The notes beneath the pieces are model-generated. The model had not been told where the DNA came from and did no database searches. It was given only the letters and a program-made list of their open reading frames with translations. Below are positions 51,204 through 60,639 of a stretch of DNA of 64,000 nucleotides, piece after piece. Source of the stretch: Oscillospiraceae bacterium (GTDB lineage Bacteria; Bacillota; Clostridia; Oscillospirales; Ruminococcaceae); contig JAHHTZ010000001.1 in NCBI GenBank assembly GCA_020024285.1, forward strand, positions 124,001-188,000. The letters run 5' to 3'. Each line of letters begins with the position of its first letter. The first letter of the stretch is position 1. The position numbers were made by a program, and so were the translations under genes.

Positions 51204-52592
51204 TTATTCTGCCTCCATTTCCGGTTGTGTCGGCGGCTTTTCTCCGACGATGCCCGCGGCGCGGCGCTGCCAGTCCCCTCTTTTATAGAAGTATATCGTG
51301 ATGCTCAGTCCGACAATCCATCCGATCATATAGCAGAAGAAGGTTGCTTCTTTGCCAAAGAAATGATTGAGAATGTAAGCTGCCGGTACACGCGCAAGCC
51401 ACAGGGACAAAATAGAAGAGAACATCGGGATCAGGCTTTCGCCTGCTCCTCGCATCACACCGTTTAAGATAAACAGCGTCGCAAGCATTGCATAGAAAGG
51501 AAGCACACGGTTGAGGTATGCCATACCCGCATCAATCACTGCCGGATCGCGGCTGAACATCATCATCATATAGCGCCCTGTCAGTATAACAAAGATGCCT
51601 AAGCTCACGCCGATCGAGATGGAGAGGATCAGCGATTCGCGCACTCCCTTTTTCACGCGGTCAAGACGTCCTGCTCCCATGTTTTGTCCGACGTAGGTCG
51701 TAACGGCACGGCTGAAGCTCTCAATCGGCATAAAGGCAAAGGTATCGAGCTTGTTTGCGCCGTTGAAGCCTGCCATGAACGCAGAGCCTCCCGAATTAAC
51801 AAGGGATTGGATCGCCAGTGTTCCGATGGAAAAAACTGCATTTTGAATGCCCGATGGCACACCCAATTTCATCGCCTTCAGGAACAGCTCCTTATGGAAT
51901 CGAAATTTGAACGGATGTATGGTAAGAAAATCATATTTGTGATTGATATAGTAGATCCCCACAAACCAGGAAACCGCCTGCGCGATGATCGTTGCAAGAG
52001 CAACACCTGCTACCCCCATATCAAAATTGATGACAAAGGTCAGGTCAAGAACAATATTGATGATACAGGAAATCACAAGAAAAATCAGCGGTGTCTTGCT
52101 GTCGCCCAGTCCCTGCAAAATACCGGCGTTGACATTGTAGCCAATGTTTCCGATCATGCCCAGAAAGACGATGTTCATATAAAGCTGCGCTGATCCAAAC
52201 GTATCTGCGGGCACCTGCGTCAAACTCAGGATGGGACCGCTGACAAGAATTCCAAGGATGGACAGCGGGATCGCCCCGATCATCATTGCGGTATAGATTG
52301 TATTGGCGGTATCTGTAACGTTTTGCAGTTCCTTTGCCCCGTAAAACTGCGAGATCATAATGGATGCACCCATACCAAGCCCCATAAAGAGAGAGCTCAG
52401 CAAAAAGATGATCGGAAAGCAGCTCCCTACTGCTGCCAAGGCGATTTTCCCTACATAGTTTCCCACGACGATGCTGTCCACCATATTGTACAGCTGCTGA
52501 AAGACATTACCGATCAAAAGGGGTACGGAAAACATCAAAATAAGTTTTCGCGGATCGCCCTGTGTCATGTCTGTCATCGAATGTTTGCTCAT
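51204..52592 (-). CDS. MATE family efflux transporter
   Basis: A 462-residue membrane protein with 12 predicted helices in two similar halves. It opens with the family pattern GDPRKLILMFSVPLLIGNVFQQLYNMVDS (here in part) and has the mirrored VNSGGSAFMAGFNGANKLD in the second half. MATE proteins export cationic drugs or metabolites by Na+ or H+ antiport; the substrate here cannot be told. Ribosome site AAAGGAG is clear. It is a single gene on the same strand as the riboswitch operon but upstream of that operon's promoter. Confidence 0.9.
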   Translation of the reverse strand: MSKHSMTDMTQGDPRKLILMFSVPLLIGNVFQQLYNMVDSIVVGNYVGKIALAAVGSCFPIIFLLSSLFMGLGMGASIMISQFYGAKELQNVTDTANTIYTAMMIGAIPLSILGILVSGPILSLTQVPADTFGSAQLYMNIVFLGMIGNIGYNVNAGILQGLGDSKTPLIFLVISCIINIVLDLTFVINFDMGVAGVALATIIAQAVSWFVGIYYINHKYDFLTIHPFKFRFHKELFLKAMKLGVPSGIQNAVFSIGTLAIQSLVNSGGSAFMAGFNGANKLDTFAFMPIESFSRAVTTYVGQNMGAGRLDRVKKGVRESLILSISIGVSLGIFVILTGRYMMMMFSRDPAVIDAGMAYLNRVLPFYAMLATLFILNGVMRGAGESLIPMFSSILSLWLARVPAAYILNHFFGKEATFFCYMIGWIVGLSITIYFYKRGDWQRRAAGIVGEKPPTQPEMEAE

Positions 52593-52658
52593 TTTATCGC
52601 TCCTTTTCTGTCATAATCTTCGGAGTTTCCTCATTCTCCTTTTTTTCGTTATTTTTTA

Positions 52659-52667
52659 AGTATAGCA
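52659..52667 (-). promoter_or_regulatory. Extended -10 promoter of the MATE gene
   Basis: TGCTATACT on the minus strand, about 67 bp upstream of the start; no strong -35. Confidence 0.4.
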
Positions 52668-52705
52668 CAATTTGGCATCAACTTACAAGAAGATTTTGAT
52701 AAAAA

Positions 52706-52733
52706 ACAGACAGGGTCGCGTGACCCTGTCTGT
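52706..52733 (-). terminator. Terminator of tyrS
   Basis: A perfect 12-bp stem ACAGACAGGGTC and complement with a 4-base loop, followed by TTTTTT on the minus strand. Confidence 0.92.
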
Positions 52734-52750
52734 CTTTTGATGCGATTGTA

Positions 52751-53977
52751 TTATAAGGTAAATTTATGGAAGCTCTTTTTGCCTTTTTTAAGAATAAGCT
52801 GACCTTCCTTGAAGTCTTCGGAAGAAACCGTGCTGTCAAATCCTTCTACTTTTTCGTCGTTGACTGCAACGCTTCCCTGCTTGATGAGTCGTTTTGCTTC
52901 TGCCTTGGAAGGAGCCAGCCCCGATTTTACAAGCAGATCTGCAACCTGGATTTTTCCATCGATAAGATCTGCATCTGTCAATGCTGTGGTTGGCATATTG
53001 GAGGAATCGCTTCCGCCGCCGAACAGTGCTTTGGATGCTTCCAATGCTTTCTGCGCTTCTTCCTCTCCGTGAACCATCGCGGTCAGCTCGACTGCAAGGC
53101 GTTCTTTTGCCTGATTGAGCTGTGCACCCTCCATGCTGCGCTCCATTTCTTCGATCTCTTCGATTGGGATGAAGGTCAGCAGCTTCATGCATTTGATGAC
53201 ATCGGCATCATCGATGTTTCTCCAGTACTGGAAAAACTCGTATGGGGAGGTTTTGTTCGGGTCGAGCCATACTGCGCCGGACTGGGTCTTGCCCATTTTT
53301 TTGCCCTCGGAGTTGAGCAGCAAAGTGATCGTCATTGCTCCCGCATTTTTCCCGAGCTTGCGGCGGATCAATTCGGTTCCGCCCAGCATGTTGCTCCACT
53401 GGTCGTCGCCGCCGAACTGGAGGTTGCAGCCGTATTTCTGGAACAGCATGTAGAAGTCGTAGCTTTGCATGATCATGTAGTTAAATTCCAGGAAGCTGAG
53501 TCCTTTTTCCATGCGCTGCTTGTAGCATTCTGCGGTGAGCATTCTGTTTACAGAGAAGCAGGAGCCCACCTCTCTGAGAAGCTCGATATAATTTAACCGC
53601 ATCAGCCAATCTGCGTTGTTTACCATCATCGCTTTTCCCTCAGAAAAATCGATGAAGCGGCTCATCTGCTTTTTGAAGCAGTCGCAGTTGTGCTGGATGG
53701 TTTCGGGTGTCATCATCTGACGCATATCGGTTCGTCCGGATGGATCGCCTACCATACCGGTTCCCCCGCCGATCAGAGCGATCGGACGGTTTCCGCCCAT
53801 CTGAAGGCGTTTCATCAGGCACAGTGCCATAAAGTGTCCAACATGGAGGCTGTCAGCAGTTGGGTCGAACCCGATATAAAATACTGCTTTTCCGGTGTTG
53901 ATCAATTCTTTGATTTCTTCCTCATCTGTCACCTGTGCAATCAATCCACGGCGCTGCAATTCTTCGTACAATGTCAT
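52751..53977 (-). CDS. tyrS: Tyrosyl-tRNA synthetase
   Basis: A 408-residue class I synthetase. YIGFDPTADSLHVGHF contains the HIGH-equivalent HVGH, and KMGKT is the KMSKS-type loop; QFGGDDQWSNM lies in the tyrosine pocket. A C-terminal S4-like RNA-binding domain (SKAEAKRLIKQGSVAVNDEKV, in part) closes the protein. It charges tRNA-Tyr. Expression is controlled by the Tyr T-box upstream. Confidence 0.96.
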   Translation of the reverse strand: MTLYEELQRRGLIAQVTDEEEIKELINTGKAVFYIGFDPTADSLHVGHFMALCLMKRLQMGGNRPIALIGGGTGMVGDPSGRTDMRQMMTPETIQHNCDCFKKQMSRFIDFSEGKAMMVNNADWLMRLNYIELLREVGSCFSVNRMLTAECYKQRMEKGLSFLEFNYMIMQSYDFYMLFQKYGCNLQFGGDDQWSNMLGGTELIRRKLGKNAGAMTITLLLNSEGKKMGKTQSGAVWLDPNKTSPYEFFQYWRNIDDADVIKCMKLLTFIPIEEIEEMERSMEGAQLNQAKERLAVELTAMVHGEEEAQKALEASKALFGGGSDSSNMPTTALTDADLIDGKIQVADLLVKSGLAPSKAEAKRLIKQGSVAVNDEKVEGFDSTVSSEDFKEGQLILKKGKKSFHKFTL

Positions 53978-54004
53978 CTTGTTTTTCTCCTTTGCTTTCG
54001 ATTA

Positions 54005-54310
54005 TAGAATCTCAGGATGAAAAAATAAGCCCTCTGCTTATTTTTTCATAAGCAGAGGGCGAGAAAATTCGCGTTACCACCTCTATTTACTGCACTCTCA
54101 CAAGCGCAGCCTCAGCAGGTACATCCCTGATATTCTCAGTTGCAATACCCTGACGCGTTAACGGGCGTTATGCGGCCTTTCCTACTGTGCAAAGCAGTTC
54201 AGAAGGCGGCTCGGAGATGTATTCGCTGCAAATCTTCTGCCTTCTTCCACCAGCCGAAGGCTCTCTGTGCGAACGATTTTGCAGGTACTCGTTCTCGTCA
54301 TTGCCGATGT
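54005..54310 (-). ncRNA. T-box riboswitch, tyrosine-specific
   Basis: On the minus strand: T-box GAGGTGGTAACGCG (54071-54084), a specifier context GAA-TAC-ATCTCCGAG, and a terminator with stem GCCCTCTGCTTAT (54029-54060) followed by TTATTTTTT. The specifier TAC reads Tyr, in agreement with tyrS downstream. Confidence 0.95.
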
Positions 54311-54315
54311 AGCTC

Positions 54316-54344
54316 ATTATATCTTTCAATGCTTGATTTGTCAA
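54316..54344 (-). promoter_or_regulatory. Consensus promoter of the tyrS leader
   Basis: TTGACA, a 17-base gap and TATAAT on the minus strand. The -35 box overlaps the stop codon of recN. Confidence 0.92.
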
Positions 54345-56014
54345 GAGGGATTTTTCTGATGTGCCAAATTGAGCATCTCCCTTGCATTTTGCAGTGCGGT
54401 GTCGGTGATATCCTCTCCGCTGACGATGCGGGCGATCTCCTCCACGCGTGATTCTCCATCGAGCGGCGTGACCTGCGTATAGGTGCGTCCGTCCTTTACC
54501 TCCTTATGAATAAAAAGGTGTGTATCGCCGCATGCAGCCACAGGCGCCAGATGGGTGACACAGATCACCTGTCTGTTTTGCGAAACCTCTTGCAGCTTTC
54601 TGCCTATTTTCTGTGCAGCGGCTCCGCTGACACCGGTATCGATTTCGTCGAAGATGGCAGTTCCGACGCGGTCCTTCTCCGCCAGCACGTTCTTGATCGA
54701 CAGCATCACACGGGAAAGCTCACCACCGGATGCGATCTTGGCAAGCGGACGCGGCGGTTCTCCCGTATTGGAGCTGATGAGAAATTCCATCTCATCCTGT
54801 CCGTTGGGGCGATAGTCCGACCTGCCTGCGCTGATCGTGAGCTTCACAGACGGCATATTGAGAAATTCCAATTCTTCCCGGATGCGTGAGAGGAAGCGGC
54901 GCGCCGTCTGATGACGTGCCGCCGTCAGTTCGTCTGCTGCCTGAGCGAGCTTTGGCTGAAGCGCCTGCTTTTCCTGCATCAGCTCGTCGACTCGCTCCTG
55001 AGAAAACTGAATTTCCTCCAGTTCCTTCTGAATGTTTTCCCTGTACTGCCCAATTTCTTCGATCGTTGCACCGTATTTTCTTTGGAGACTGTGGATGAGC
55101 TCCAGCCGGTCCTCGATCTCATCGAGCGAGCGCGGGTCAAAATCCATCTGATCGAGGTAGCGTCCCACCTCTCCCCCGATGTCGTTGATGAGATAAGAAA
55201 ACTCCGTCACCTGATCGGATGCACTGCGCAGCTCCGGAACAAAACGCGACAGCACCGAGAGCGTATCCGAGAGCTTTGTTAAAAGTCCGGATGCACCGTC
55301 TATGTCCTCATCGCCGTCCACCAGAGCCTTTGCCTGTGCTGCCAGCTTCAGGATCTTCTCTGCATTTCGGATGGTATCCCGTCGGGCAAGAAGCTCCTCA
55401 TCCTCGTTCGGGCTGAGGGCTGCTTCCTCGATTTCTCCGATCTGATATTGCAGCAGAGCGATTTTCTGCTCCTTTTCGCGGTCACTTTGCTGTAGTGCGC
55501 GAAGGCGTTTTTCGATGTCGTTCATTTTGGTATAGAGCGCATGATACTGCTCTCTGAGCGGAGCAAGCTCTCCAAAGCTGTCGATGTATTCGATATGATA
55601 CTGCGGGTCGAGCAGACGGTGGTTGTCTTTTTGCCCGTGGACGTCAATCAGCAGGGAGGAGATTTCGCGCAGGATTTGCAGTGTTGCCGGGCGTCCATTG
55701 ACCTTGCATGTGTTTTTCGCACCGATTTCGCGGGAAATCAGCAGCTCACCCTCCGTTGTTTCGTAACCCAGCTGACGGATCTTTTCACAGATGGAATCCT
55801 CTATCCCAGTAAACAGCGCAGATACCTCCGCTGTTTCTTCCCCTGTGCGCACGATATCACGCGACAGCCGCGCTCCCAAAACGCCGTTGATTGCAGAAAT
55901 CAGCATCGTTTTACCTGCACCCGTTTCGCCGGTGAATACGTTGAAGCCTGAGCCAAGCTCAAAGGATGCTTCCTGAATGACTGCAATATTTTTGATGTAA
56001 AGCTGGGACAGCAT
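54341..56014 (-). CDS. recN: DNA repair protein RecN
   Basis: A 557-residue SMC-like ATPase: Walker A GETGAGKTMLI near the N-terminus, long coiled coils in the middle and the ABC signature ASGGELSRVMLSIK with Walker B TAIFDEIDTGVSG near the C-terminus. It acts early in double-strand break repair. It follows argR by 12 bp, the usual Firmicutes pair, and ends at the tyrS promoter. Confidence 0.95.
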   Translation of the reverse strand: MLSQLYIKNIAVIQEASFELGSGFNVFTGETGAGKTMLISAINGVLGARLSRDIVRTGEETAEVSALFTGIEDSICEKIRQLGYETTEGELLISREIGAKNTCKVNGRPATLQILREISSLLIDVHGQKDNHRLLDPQYHIEYIDSFGELAPLREQYHALYTKMNDIEKRLRALQQSDREKEQKIALLQYQIGEIEEAALSPNEDEELLARRDTIRNAEKILKLAAQAKALVDGDEDIDGASGLLTKLSDTLSVLSRFVPELRSASDQVTEFSYLINDIGGEVGRYLDQMDFDPRSLDEIEDRLELIHSLQRKYGATIEEIGQYRENIQKELEEIQFSQERVDELMQEKQALQPKLAQAADELTAARHQTARRFLSRIREELEFLNMPSVKLTISAGRSDYRPNGQDEMEFLISSNTGEPPRPLAKIASGGELSRVMLSIKNVLAEKDRVGTAIFDEIDTGVSGAAAQKIGRKLQEVSQNRQVICVTHLAPVAACGDTHLFIHKEVKDGRTYTQVTPLDGESRVEEIARIVSGEDITDTALQNAREMLNLAHQKNPS

Positions 56015-56026
56015 CGTTTGTCCTCC

Positions 56027-56479
56027 TTAGTGAATCAGCTTGTTGAGATCCTTGATGATATTTTCTGCCAGCTTTTCATTGCGCATGATGAGAAGGATGG
56101 TATCATCTCCGGCAATCGTGCCCATAACGCCGTCCCACTGGATGGAGTCGAGCGCTGCGCAGGCTGCGTTTGCCATACCGGTATAGCATTTTATCACAAC
56201 GAGATTCTGTGCATAATCCACAGAATTGACCGACTCAGAAAAAATCGTATGGAATTTGAACGAGAGATCGTTCTTCTTCTCTTTTTGCTGTGTTGTATAA
56301 TAATAGCCACCATCGCTGCTCAGGGATTTGATCAGACGAAGCTCTTTGATATCGCGCGACACCGTCGCCTGCGTCACATGAAATCCGTTTTTGCTCAATT
56401 CTGCCTGAAGCTCTTCCTGTGTGTTGATCTGCTGGTTGGAAATCAGTTCCAGTATCTTTGCGTGACGTTTTACCTTCAT
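56027..56479 (-). CDS. argR: Arginine repressor ArgR
   Basis: A 150-residue regulator with an N-terminal winged helix (VTQATVSRDIKELRL) and a C-terminal arginine-binding, hexamer-forming domain (GTIAGDDTILLIM). It controls arginine biosynthesis and catabolism in response to arginine. It sits 4 bp after nadK in the conserved nadK-argR-recN order. Confidence 0.94.
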   Translation of the reverse strand: MKVKRHAKILELISNQQINTQEELQAELSKNGFHVTQATVSRDIKELRLIKSLSSDGGYYYTTQQKEKKNDLSFKFHTIFSESVNSVDYAQNLVVIKCYTGMANAACAALDSIQWDGVMGTIAGDDTILLIMRNEKLAENIIKDLNKLIH

Positions 56480-56483
56480 GCGG

Positions 56484-57344
56484 CTACCTCCTGTTTGAGA
56501 AGTTTTCTGTCAGTTTTCTATAGTAGTTGTTTTGAGAAATGGAAACATATTTGAGCGTTTGCTCTGCCCGGGAAACAGTCAGCCAGTCGCCCGGATCGAT
56601 ATGGACGGCATCTTTTCCGTCAACGGACAGCATCAGGGCATCCGAATTGTTGATATATTTTCCCTGTATGGTAAATTCCTCCTCCGGGCCGAAAACCATC
56701 GAGCGGAAAATAAGAGAATGCGGGCAGATCGGGGTCACGGTGATCGCCTGCATCCCGGCGCAGACGATGGGCCCTCCGGCAGAGAGGGAATACGCAGTGG
56801 AACCGGTGGGTGTTGCAAAAATGATCCCGTCGGCGCGGTAGCTGTTGATGTAGCCGTTGCTCAGGATCACATCGATGTCGGCAACCCTGGACGCCATCTC
56901 TGCCTTACAGATGACAGCATCGTTGACTGCGGTAAAGTGTTCCTCACTTCCATCGATGTGATGATGTACCACGTTAAGGAGCAGACGCTCCTGTATGGCA
57001 TATTTCCCCTTGACGATACGGCGCAGCAGATCGAGCTCGTCCCGCTCAAGCTCCGTCAAAAAGCCAAGGCGTCCGGAGTTTACGCCAACGATTGGCTTGT
57101 CCATTGCGATGGCAAAGGCTGCACTGTGTATCAGGGTTCCGTCGCCGCCGATGGTCAATACCATGTCGATCTCTTTGTCGTTTTCTCCCTCGATAAATTC
57201 CATGACTCCTAAATTGTGCCACACTTTGATGTGGCGCGGGAGCATATAGATGGTGCAGCCTCTGGAATTGAGGATCTTGATGGCACGTTCTGTACACTCG
57301 GCAGAGCTGCGCTTATCTAAATTTGGAATAATGAGAAAATTCAT
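56484..57344 (-). CDS. nadK: NAD kinase
   Basis: A 286-residue kinase that makes NADP from NAD. GGDGTLIHSA holds the conserved GGDGT motif, followed by NSGRLGFLTEL and the second site GSTAYSLSAGGPI. Length is normal. It lies 13 bp after tlyA. Confidence 0.95.
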   Translation of the reverse strand: MNFLIIPNLDKRSSAECTERAIKILNSRGCTIYMLPRHIKVWHNLGVMEFIEGENDKEIDMVLTIGGDGTLIHSAAFAIAMDKPIVGVNSGRLGFLTELERDELDLLRRIVKGKYAIQERLLLNVVHHHIDGSEEHFTAVNDAVICKAEMASRVADIDVILSNGYINSYRADGIIFATPTGSTAYSLSAGGPIVCAGMQAITVTPICPHSLIFRSMVFGPEEEFTIQGKYINNSDALMLSVDGKDAVHIDPGDWLTVSRAEQTLKYVSISQNNYYRKLTENFSNRR

Positions 57345-57357
57345 TTTCTCTCACCCC

Positions 57358-58155
57358 CTACAAAGTTTCGTGGGCTGCTGATACAACATTCTGTACGGTT
57401 TCTTCGCTGAGGACTGTGTCCCCCTCCTGTTTTCCGAGGAAGAGCAGATATTCAATGTTGCCCTCAGGTCCTTTGATTGGGGAGTAGTCCAGTCCGAGGA
57501 TGGAAAATCCCTGTTCCTGTGCAAAATCCGCCACCTTGCGGATGACCATTTCATGTACCTTAGGGTCGCGGACCACACCTTTTTTCCCTACATTTTCGCG
57601 TCCTGCTTCAAACTGCGGCTTGACAAGGCAGACCATGCTTTTGCCTTCCTTGAGAAAGCGGTGCGCCACCGGAAGGACAAGGGTCAGGGAAATAAACGAA
57701 ACATCCACAGAAATAAAATCGAGTGGGTCGGGGACCTGTTCCTCTGTGAGATAACGGATGTTGGTGCGCTCCAGATTGACTACACGTTCATCTGTACGCA
57801 GCGACCACGCCAGCTGACCGTACCCCACATCCACCGAATACACCTTGGAGGCTCCGTTTTGCAGCATGCAATCCGTAAAGCCGCCGGTGGATGCGCCGAT
57901 GTCCATGCAAACTGCGCCCTCCAAGCTGATTGGGAAGCAGCTCATCGCTTTTTCGAGCTTTTTCCCGCCGCGGCTGACATATTTGAGCGTTTCTCCACGC
58001 ACCTCGATTTGATCGTCGTCCTTGACCTGAGTTCCTGCCTTGTCCGATTTCTGTCCGTTGACATAGACAAGCCCCTCCATGATCATCACTTTCGCCCGCT
58101 CTCTGCTTTGGCACAGCCCTCTCTGCACCAGAGCAGCATCAAGACGCTCTTTCAA
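57358..58155 (-). CDS. tlyA: TlyA family rRNA 2'-O-methyltransferase
   Basis: A 265-residue protein with an N-terminal S4 RNA-binding domain (RERAKVMIMEGLVYVNG) and an FtsJ-like SAM-dependent methyltransferase fold (CMDIGASTGGFTDCMLQNGA). TlyA methylates cytidines of 16S and 23S rRNA and affects capreomycin sensitivity; some members are annotated as hemolysins. It follows dxs in a standard order. Confidence 0.92.
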   Translation of the reverse strand: MKERLDAALVQRGLCQSRERAKVMIMEGLVYVNGQKSDKAGTQVKDDDQIEVRGETLKYVSRGGKKLEKAMSCFPISLEGAVCMDIGASTGGFTDCMLQNGASKVYSVDVGYGQLAWSLRTDERVVNLERTNIRYLTEEQVPDPLDFISVDVSFISLTLVLPVAHRFLKEGKSMVCLVKPQFEAGRENVGKKGVVRDPKVHEMVIRKVADFAQEQGFSILGLDYSPIKGPEGNIEYLLFLGKQEGDTVLSEETVQNVVSAAHETL

Positions 58156-58181
58156 TTTGAACTCCTCCTATATCATTCCAC

Positions 58182-60068
58182 TTATTTGGAAGAAAAATAT
58201 TTTCGATAATCCTCTGCAATCGATGCTGCATCAAGGCGGCACAGCTGTGTTGCCTCATCGACGGTTGCCTGAGGAACAAAGCGGGACGAAACTGCACGGA
58301 CCCGATATTGTCCCTTAAAGTCCTGCTTTAACAGCTCTGCACCAAGGTACTGACCCAGTCCACCGATTTCGATGCCTTCTTCGACAAACAGGATGTGCTG
58401 ATACAGCATCATCGTTTTGATGACTTCTTCCCCGATTGGAAAAATTTTGGTTAGCTTTAAGACAGAAACTGCGGTTCCTTCCTGCTCAAGCCGCTTTACC
58501 GCTTGAAGGACATCCGCGCTGATGCGCCCATAGGTTACGATCAAATTGTCTGTCTGCTCTGACTTTTCGGAAGAAGGAAGAAGCGTCCAGTTTTTCTCAG
58601 CCTCCAGAGGAAGCAGGCTGCTGCTTTCGCCGCCCCGCGGATAGCGCACCCCGCAGACCCCGTCCTCATGGTAGAGCGCCTGATCCATCGCCCAGCGCAG
58701 CTCGCGATAGGTTGCCGGGGAATAGAGCGTGATCTTCGGGATATTGAGAAGCATCGCCACATCGAACAGTCCATTGTGTGTTTCTCCGTCTGCACCGACG
58801 ATCCCGGCGCGGTCGATGCCCAACACGACGTGCTGTCTTACAATGGAAAGGTCGTGGATCAATCCGTCATAGCAGCGCTGCAAAAAGGAGGAATAAACTG
58901 CAAAGACCGGGAGCATCCCCTCGGCTGCCAGTCCTCCTGCAAAGGTTACGGCGTGGGGTTCTGCGATCCCGACATCGAAGAACCGCCCCTTCGCCTTAAA
59001 CTCCTTGGAAAAGAAATTGAGCCCGGTGCCGTATTTCATGGCGGCTGTGATCGCGCAGATGCGCTCGTCTTTTTTAGCAAGCTCCGTCAGGTATTTTCCG
59101 AATTCGTTGGAAAAATTGGTTGCACCCGGTTTTCCCTTTGTCACACCGGTTGCGACTTCAAATCCCGGTGTGCCGTGAAACTCTCCGGGATTCTTTTCTG
59201 CATACGAGTACCCCTTGCCCTTTTGGGTCTTTACATGGAGAAAGACCGGACGCTTGAGGCTTTTTGCCCGATTCAACACCACAGAGAGCTGGTTGAGGTC
59301 GTGACCGTCCACCGGGCCTAAGTAATGAAAGCCCAGATCTTCAAAGAAATTGCTGCCGTAAATCACCGTCTTCATAATGTTTTTTGTTTTAAGCAAAAAA
59401 CGCTCTGCACTGGGTCCGATCAGCGGGATCTTGTGACAGACAGACTGCACCTGATCCTTCATTTTGAAATAGTTTGGACGGGAACGGATGGTTGAGAGGT
59501 ATTTTGCGAGATTGCTCTCATTTTTTGAAATCGACATTTCATTGTCGTTCAAAATAACGATCAGATGGTCGCCGCTGCGCGCTGCATTGTTGATGGCTTC
59601 ATACGCCAGACCGCTGGTGAATGCCCCATCTCCGATCACAGCAATGACGGTATGCTCGTCGCCGTGGAGCGTTTTTGCCCGCGCCATTCCGCTGGCAGCG
59701 GAAATGGATGTGCTGGCATGACCTGCCACAAATGCGTCATGCGGACTTTCCGTAGGCTTTGGGAAGCCGGAAAGGCCATCCTTTTGCCGGAGCGTGGAAA
59801 ACTGTTTTCGCCTTCCGGTCAGGAGCTTATGCGCATAGCATTGGTGCCCCACGTCCCACACGATCTTATCCTGAGGACTGTCAAAAATACGGTGGAGTGC
59901 CACAGTAAGCTCCACCACGCCAAGGTTTGATGCGAGGTGTCCTCCGGTGCGCGAGGTCGTTTCGATCATCGTTTCGCGCAGCTCGCGGCACAAAATCGGC
60001 AGCTCCTGCTCCGTCAGTTTCTTGATATCCTTGGGAGAATCAATGTGTTCCAAAATAGAATGGTTCAT
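58182..60068 (-). CDS. dxs: 1-deoxy-D-xylulose-5-phosphate synthase
   Basis: A 628-residue thiamine diphosphate enzyme, first step of the MEP isoprenoid pathway: pyruvate plus glyceraldehyde-3-phosphate to DXP. The TPP motif is GDGAFTSGLAYEAINNA with LNDNEMSI, and KGKGYSYAEKNP and DRAGIVGADGETHNG are conserved. Full length. It lies close to ispA in the same operon, so precursor and prenyl chain synthesis are co-expressed. Confidence 0.96.
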   Translation of the reverse strand: MNHSILEHIDSPKDIKKLTEQELPILCRELRETMIETTSRTGGHLASNLGVVELTVALHRIFDSPQDKIVWDVGHQCYAHKLLTGRRKQFSTLRQKDGLSGFPKPTESPHDAFVAGHASTSISAASGMARAKTLHGDEHTVIAVIGDGAFTSGLAYEAINNAARSGDHLIVILNDNEMSISKNESNLAKYLSTIRSRPNYFKMKDQVQSVCHKIPLIGPSAERFLLKTKNIMKTVIYGSNFFEDLGFHYLGPVDGHDLNQLSVVLNRAKSLKRPVFLHVKTQKGKGYSYAEKNPGEFHGTPGFEVATGVTKGKPGATNFSNEFGKYLTELAKKDERICAITAAMKYGTGLNFFSKEFKAKGRFFDVGIAEPHAVTFAGGLAAEGMLPVFAVYSSFLQRCYDGLIHDLSIVRQHVVLGIDRAGIVGADGETHNGLFDVAMLLNIPKITLYSPATYRELRWAMDQALYHEDGVCGVRYPRGGESSSLLPLEAEKNWTLLPSSEKSEQTDNLIVTYGRISADVLQAVKRLEQEGTAVSVLKLTKIFPIGEEVIKTMMLYQHILFVEEGIEIGGLGQYLGAELLKQDFKGQYRVRAVSSRFVPQATVDEATQLCRLDAASIAEDYRKYFSSK

Positions 60069-60087
60069 GCTACACCTTCTTTCTCCT

Positions 60088-60636
60088 TTACATCACCGGG
60101 AACAAAAACGCAACAAGGACCCCTAAAACAGCTCCGCCGAATACTTCGAGCGGCGTATGTCCCAACAGCTCCTTGAGCAGATCGCGGTTGTCGTCCATTG
60201 CCTTTTTCGTTTTGATCTCATCCGGATCATCATGTGTTCTTTTACGAAATACATTGAAATGGTGTTTATTTTCAACTTCAAACACGATGCGAAAATTGTC
60301 TGACATGGCAGAAACGATCTTGTTAAGCATTTTTGCCTGTTCTCCCGCTGCACGGCGCACGCCCATCGCATCGTACATAACGACTGCTGCAAAGGCAAGA
60401 CAAATCGCAAATTCCGGCGATTCCCAGCCTACCTTCTGCCCCATCGAAACTGCAAGCGAGCAAACAAACGCAGAATGAGCACTTGGCATTCCGCCTGCGC
60501 CGACCATTCGCTCCAGCACAAGTTCCTTTGACACGATCAGGGTCAGCAGTGTTTTTAAAAGCTGTGCAAAAAACCATGCCGTTACGGATACGTTGATAAA
60601 ATAGTTGCAGGTTAAAAATTCCAATAATTCTTTCAT
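60088..60636 (-). CDS. Divergent PAP2 family membrane protein (DUF212)
   Basis: A 182-residue membrane protein with GAGGMPSAHSAFVCSL, the signature of the divergent PAP2 (acid phosphatase-like) family, and YDAMGVRRAAGEQA. The usual length is ~150; an extra charged loop (KRTHDDPDEIKTKK) explains the difference. The family is suspected to act on lipid-linked phosphates, which would suit its place between ispA and dxs, but no activity is proven. Confidence 0.85.
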   Translation of the reverse strand: MKELLEFLTCNYFINVSVTAWFFAQLLKTLLTLIVSKELVLERMVGAGGMPSAHSAFVCSLAVSMGQKVGWESPEFAICLAFAAVVMYDAMGVRRAAGEQAKMLNKIVSAMSDNFRIVFEVENKHHFNVFRKRTHDDPDEIKTKKAMDDNRDLLKELLGHTPLEVFGGAVLGVLVAFLFPVM

Positions 60637-60639
60637 ATC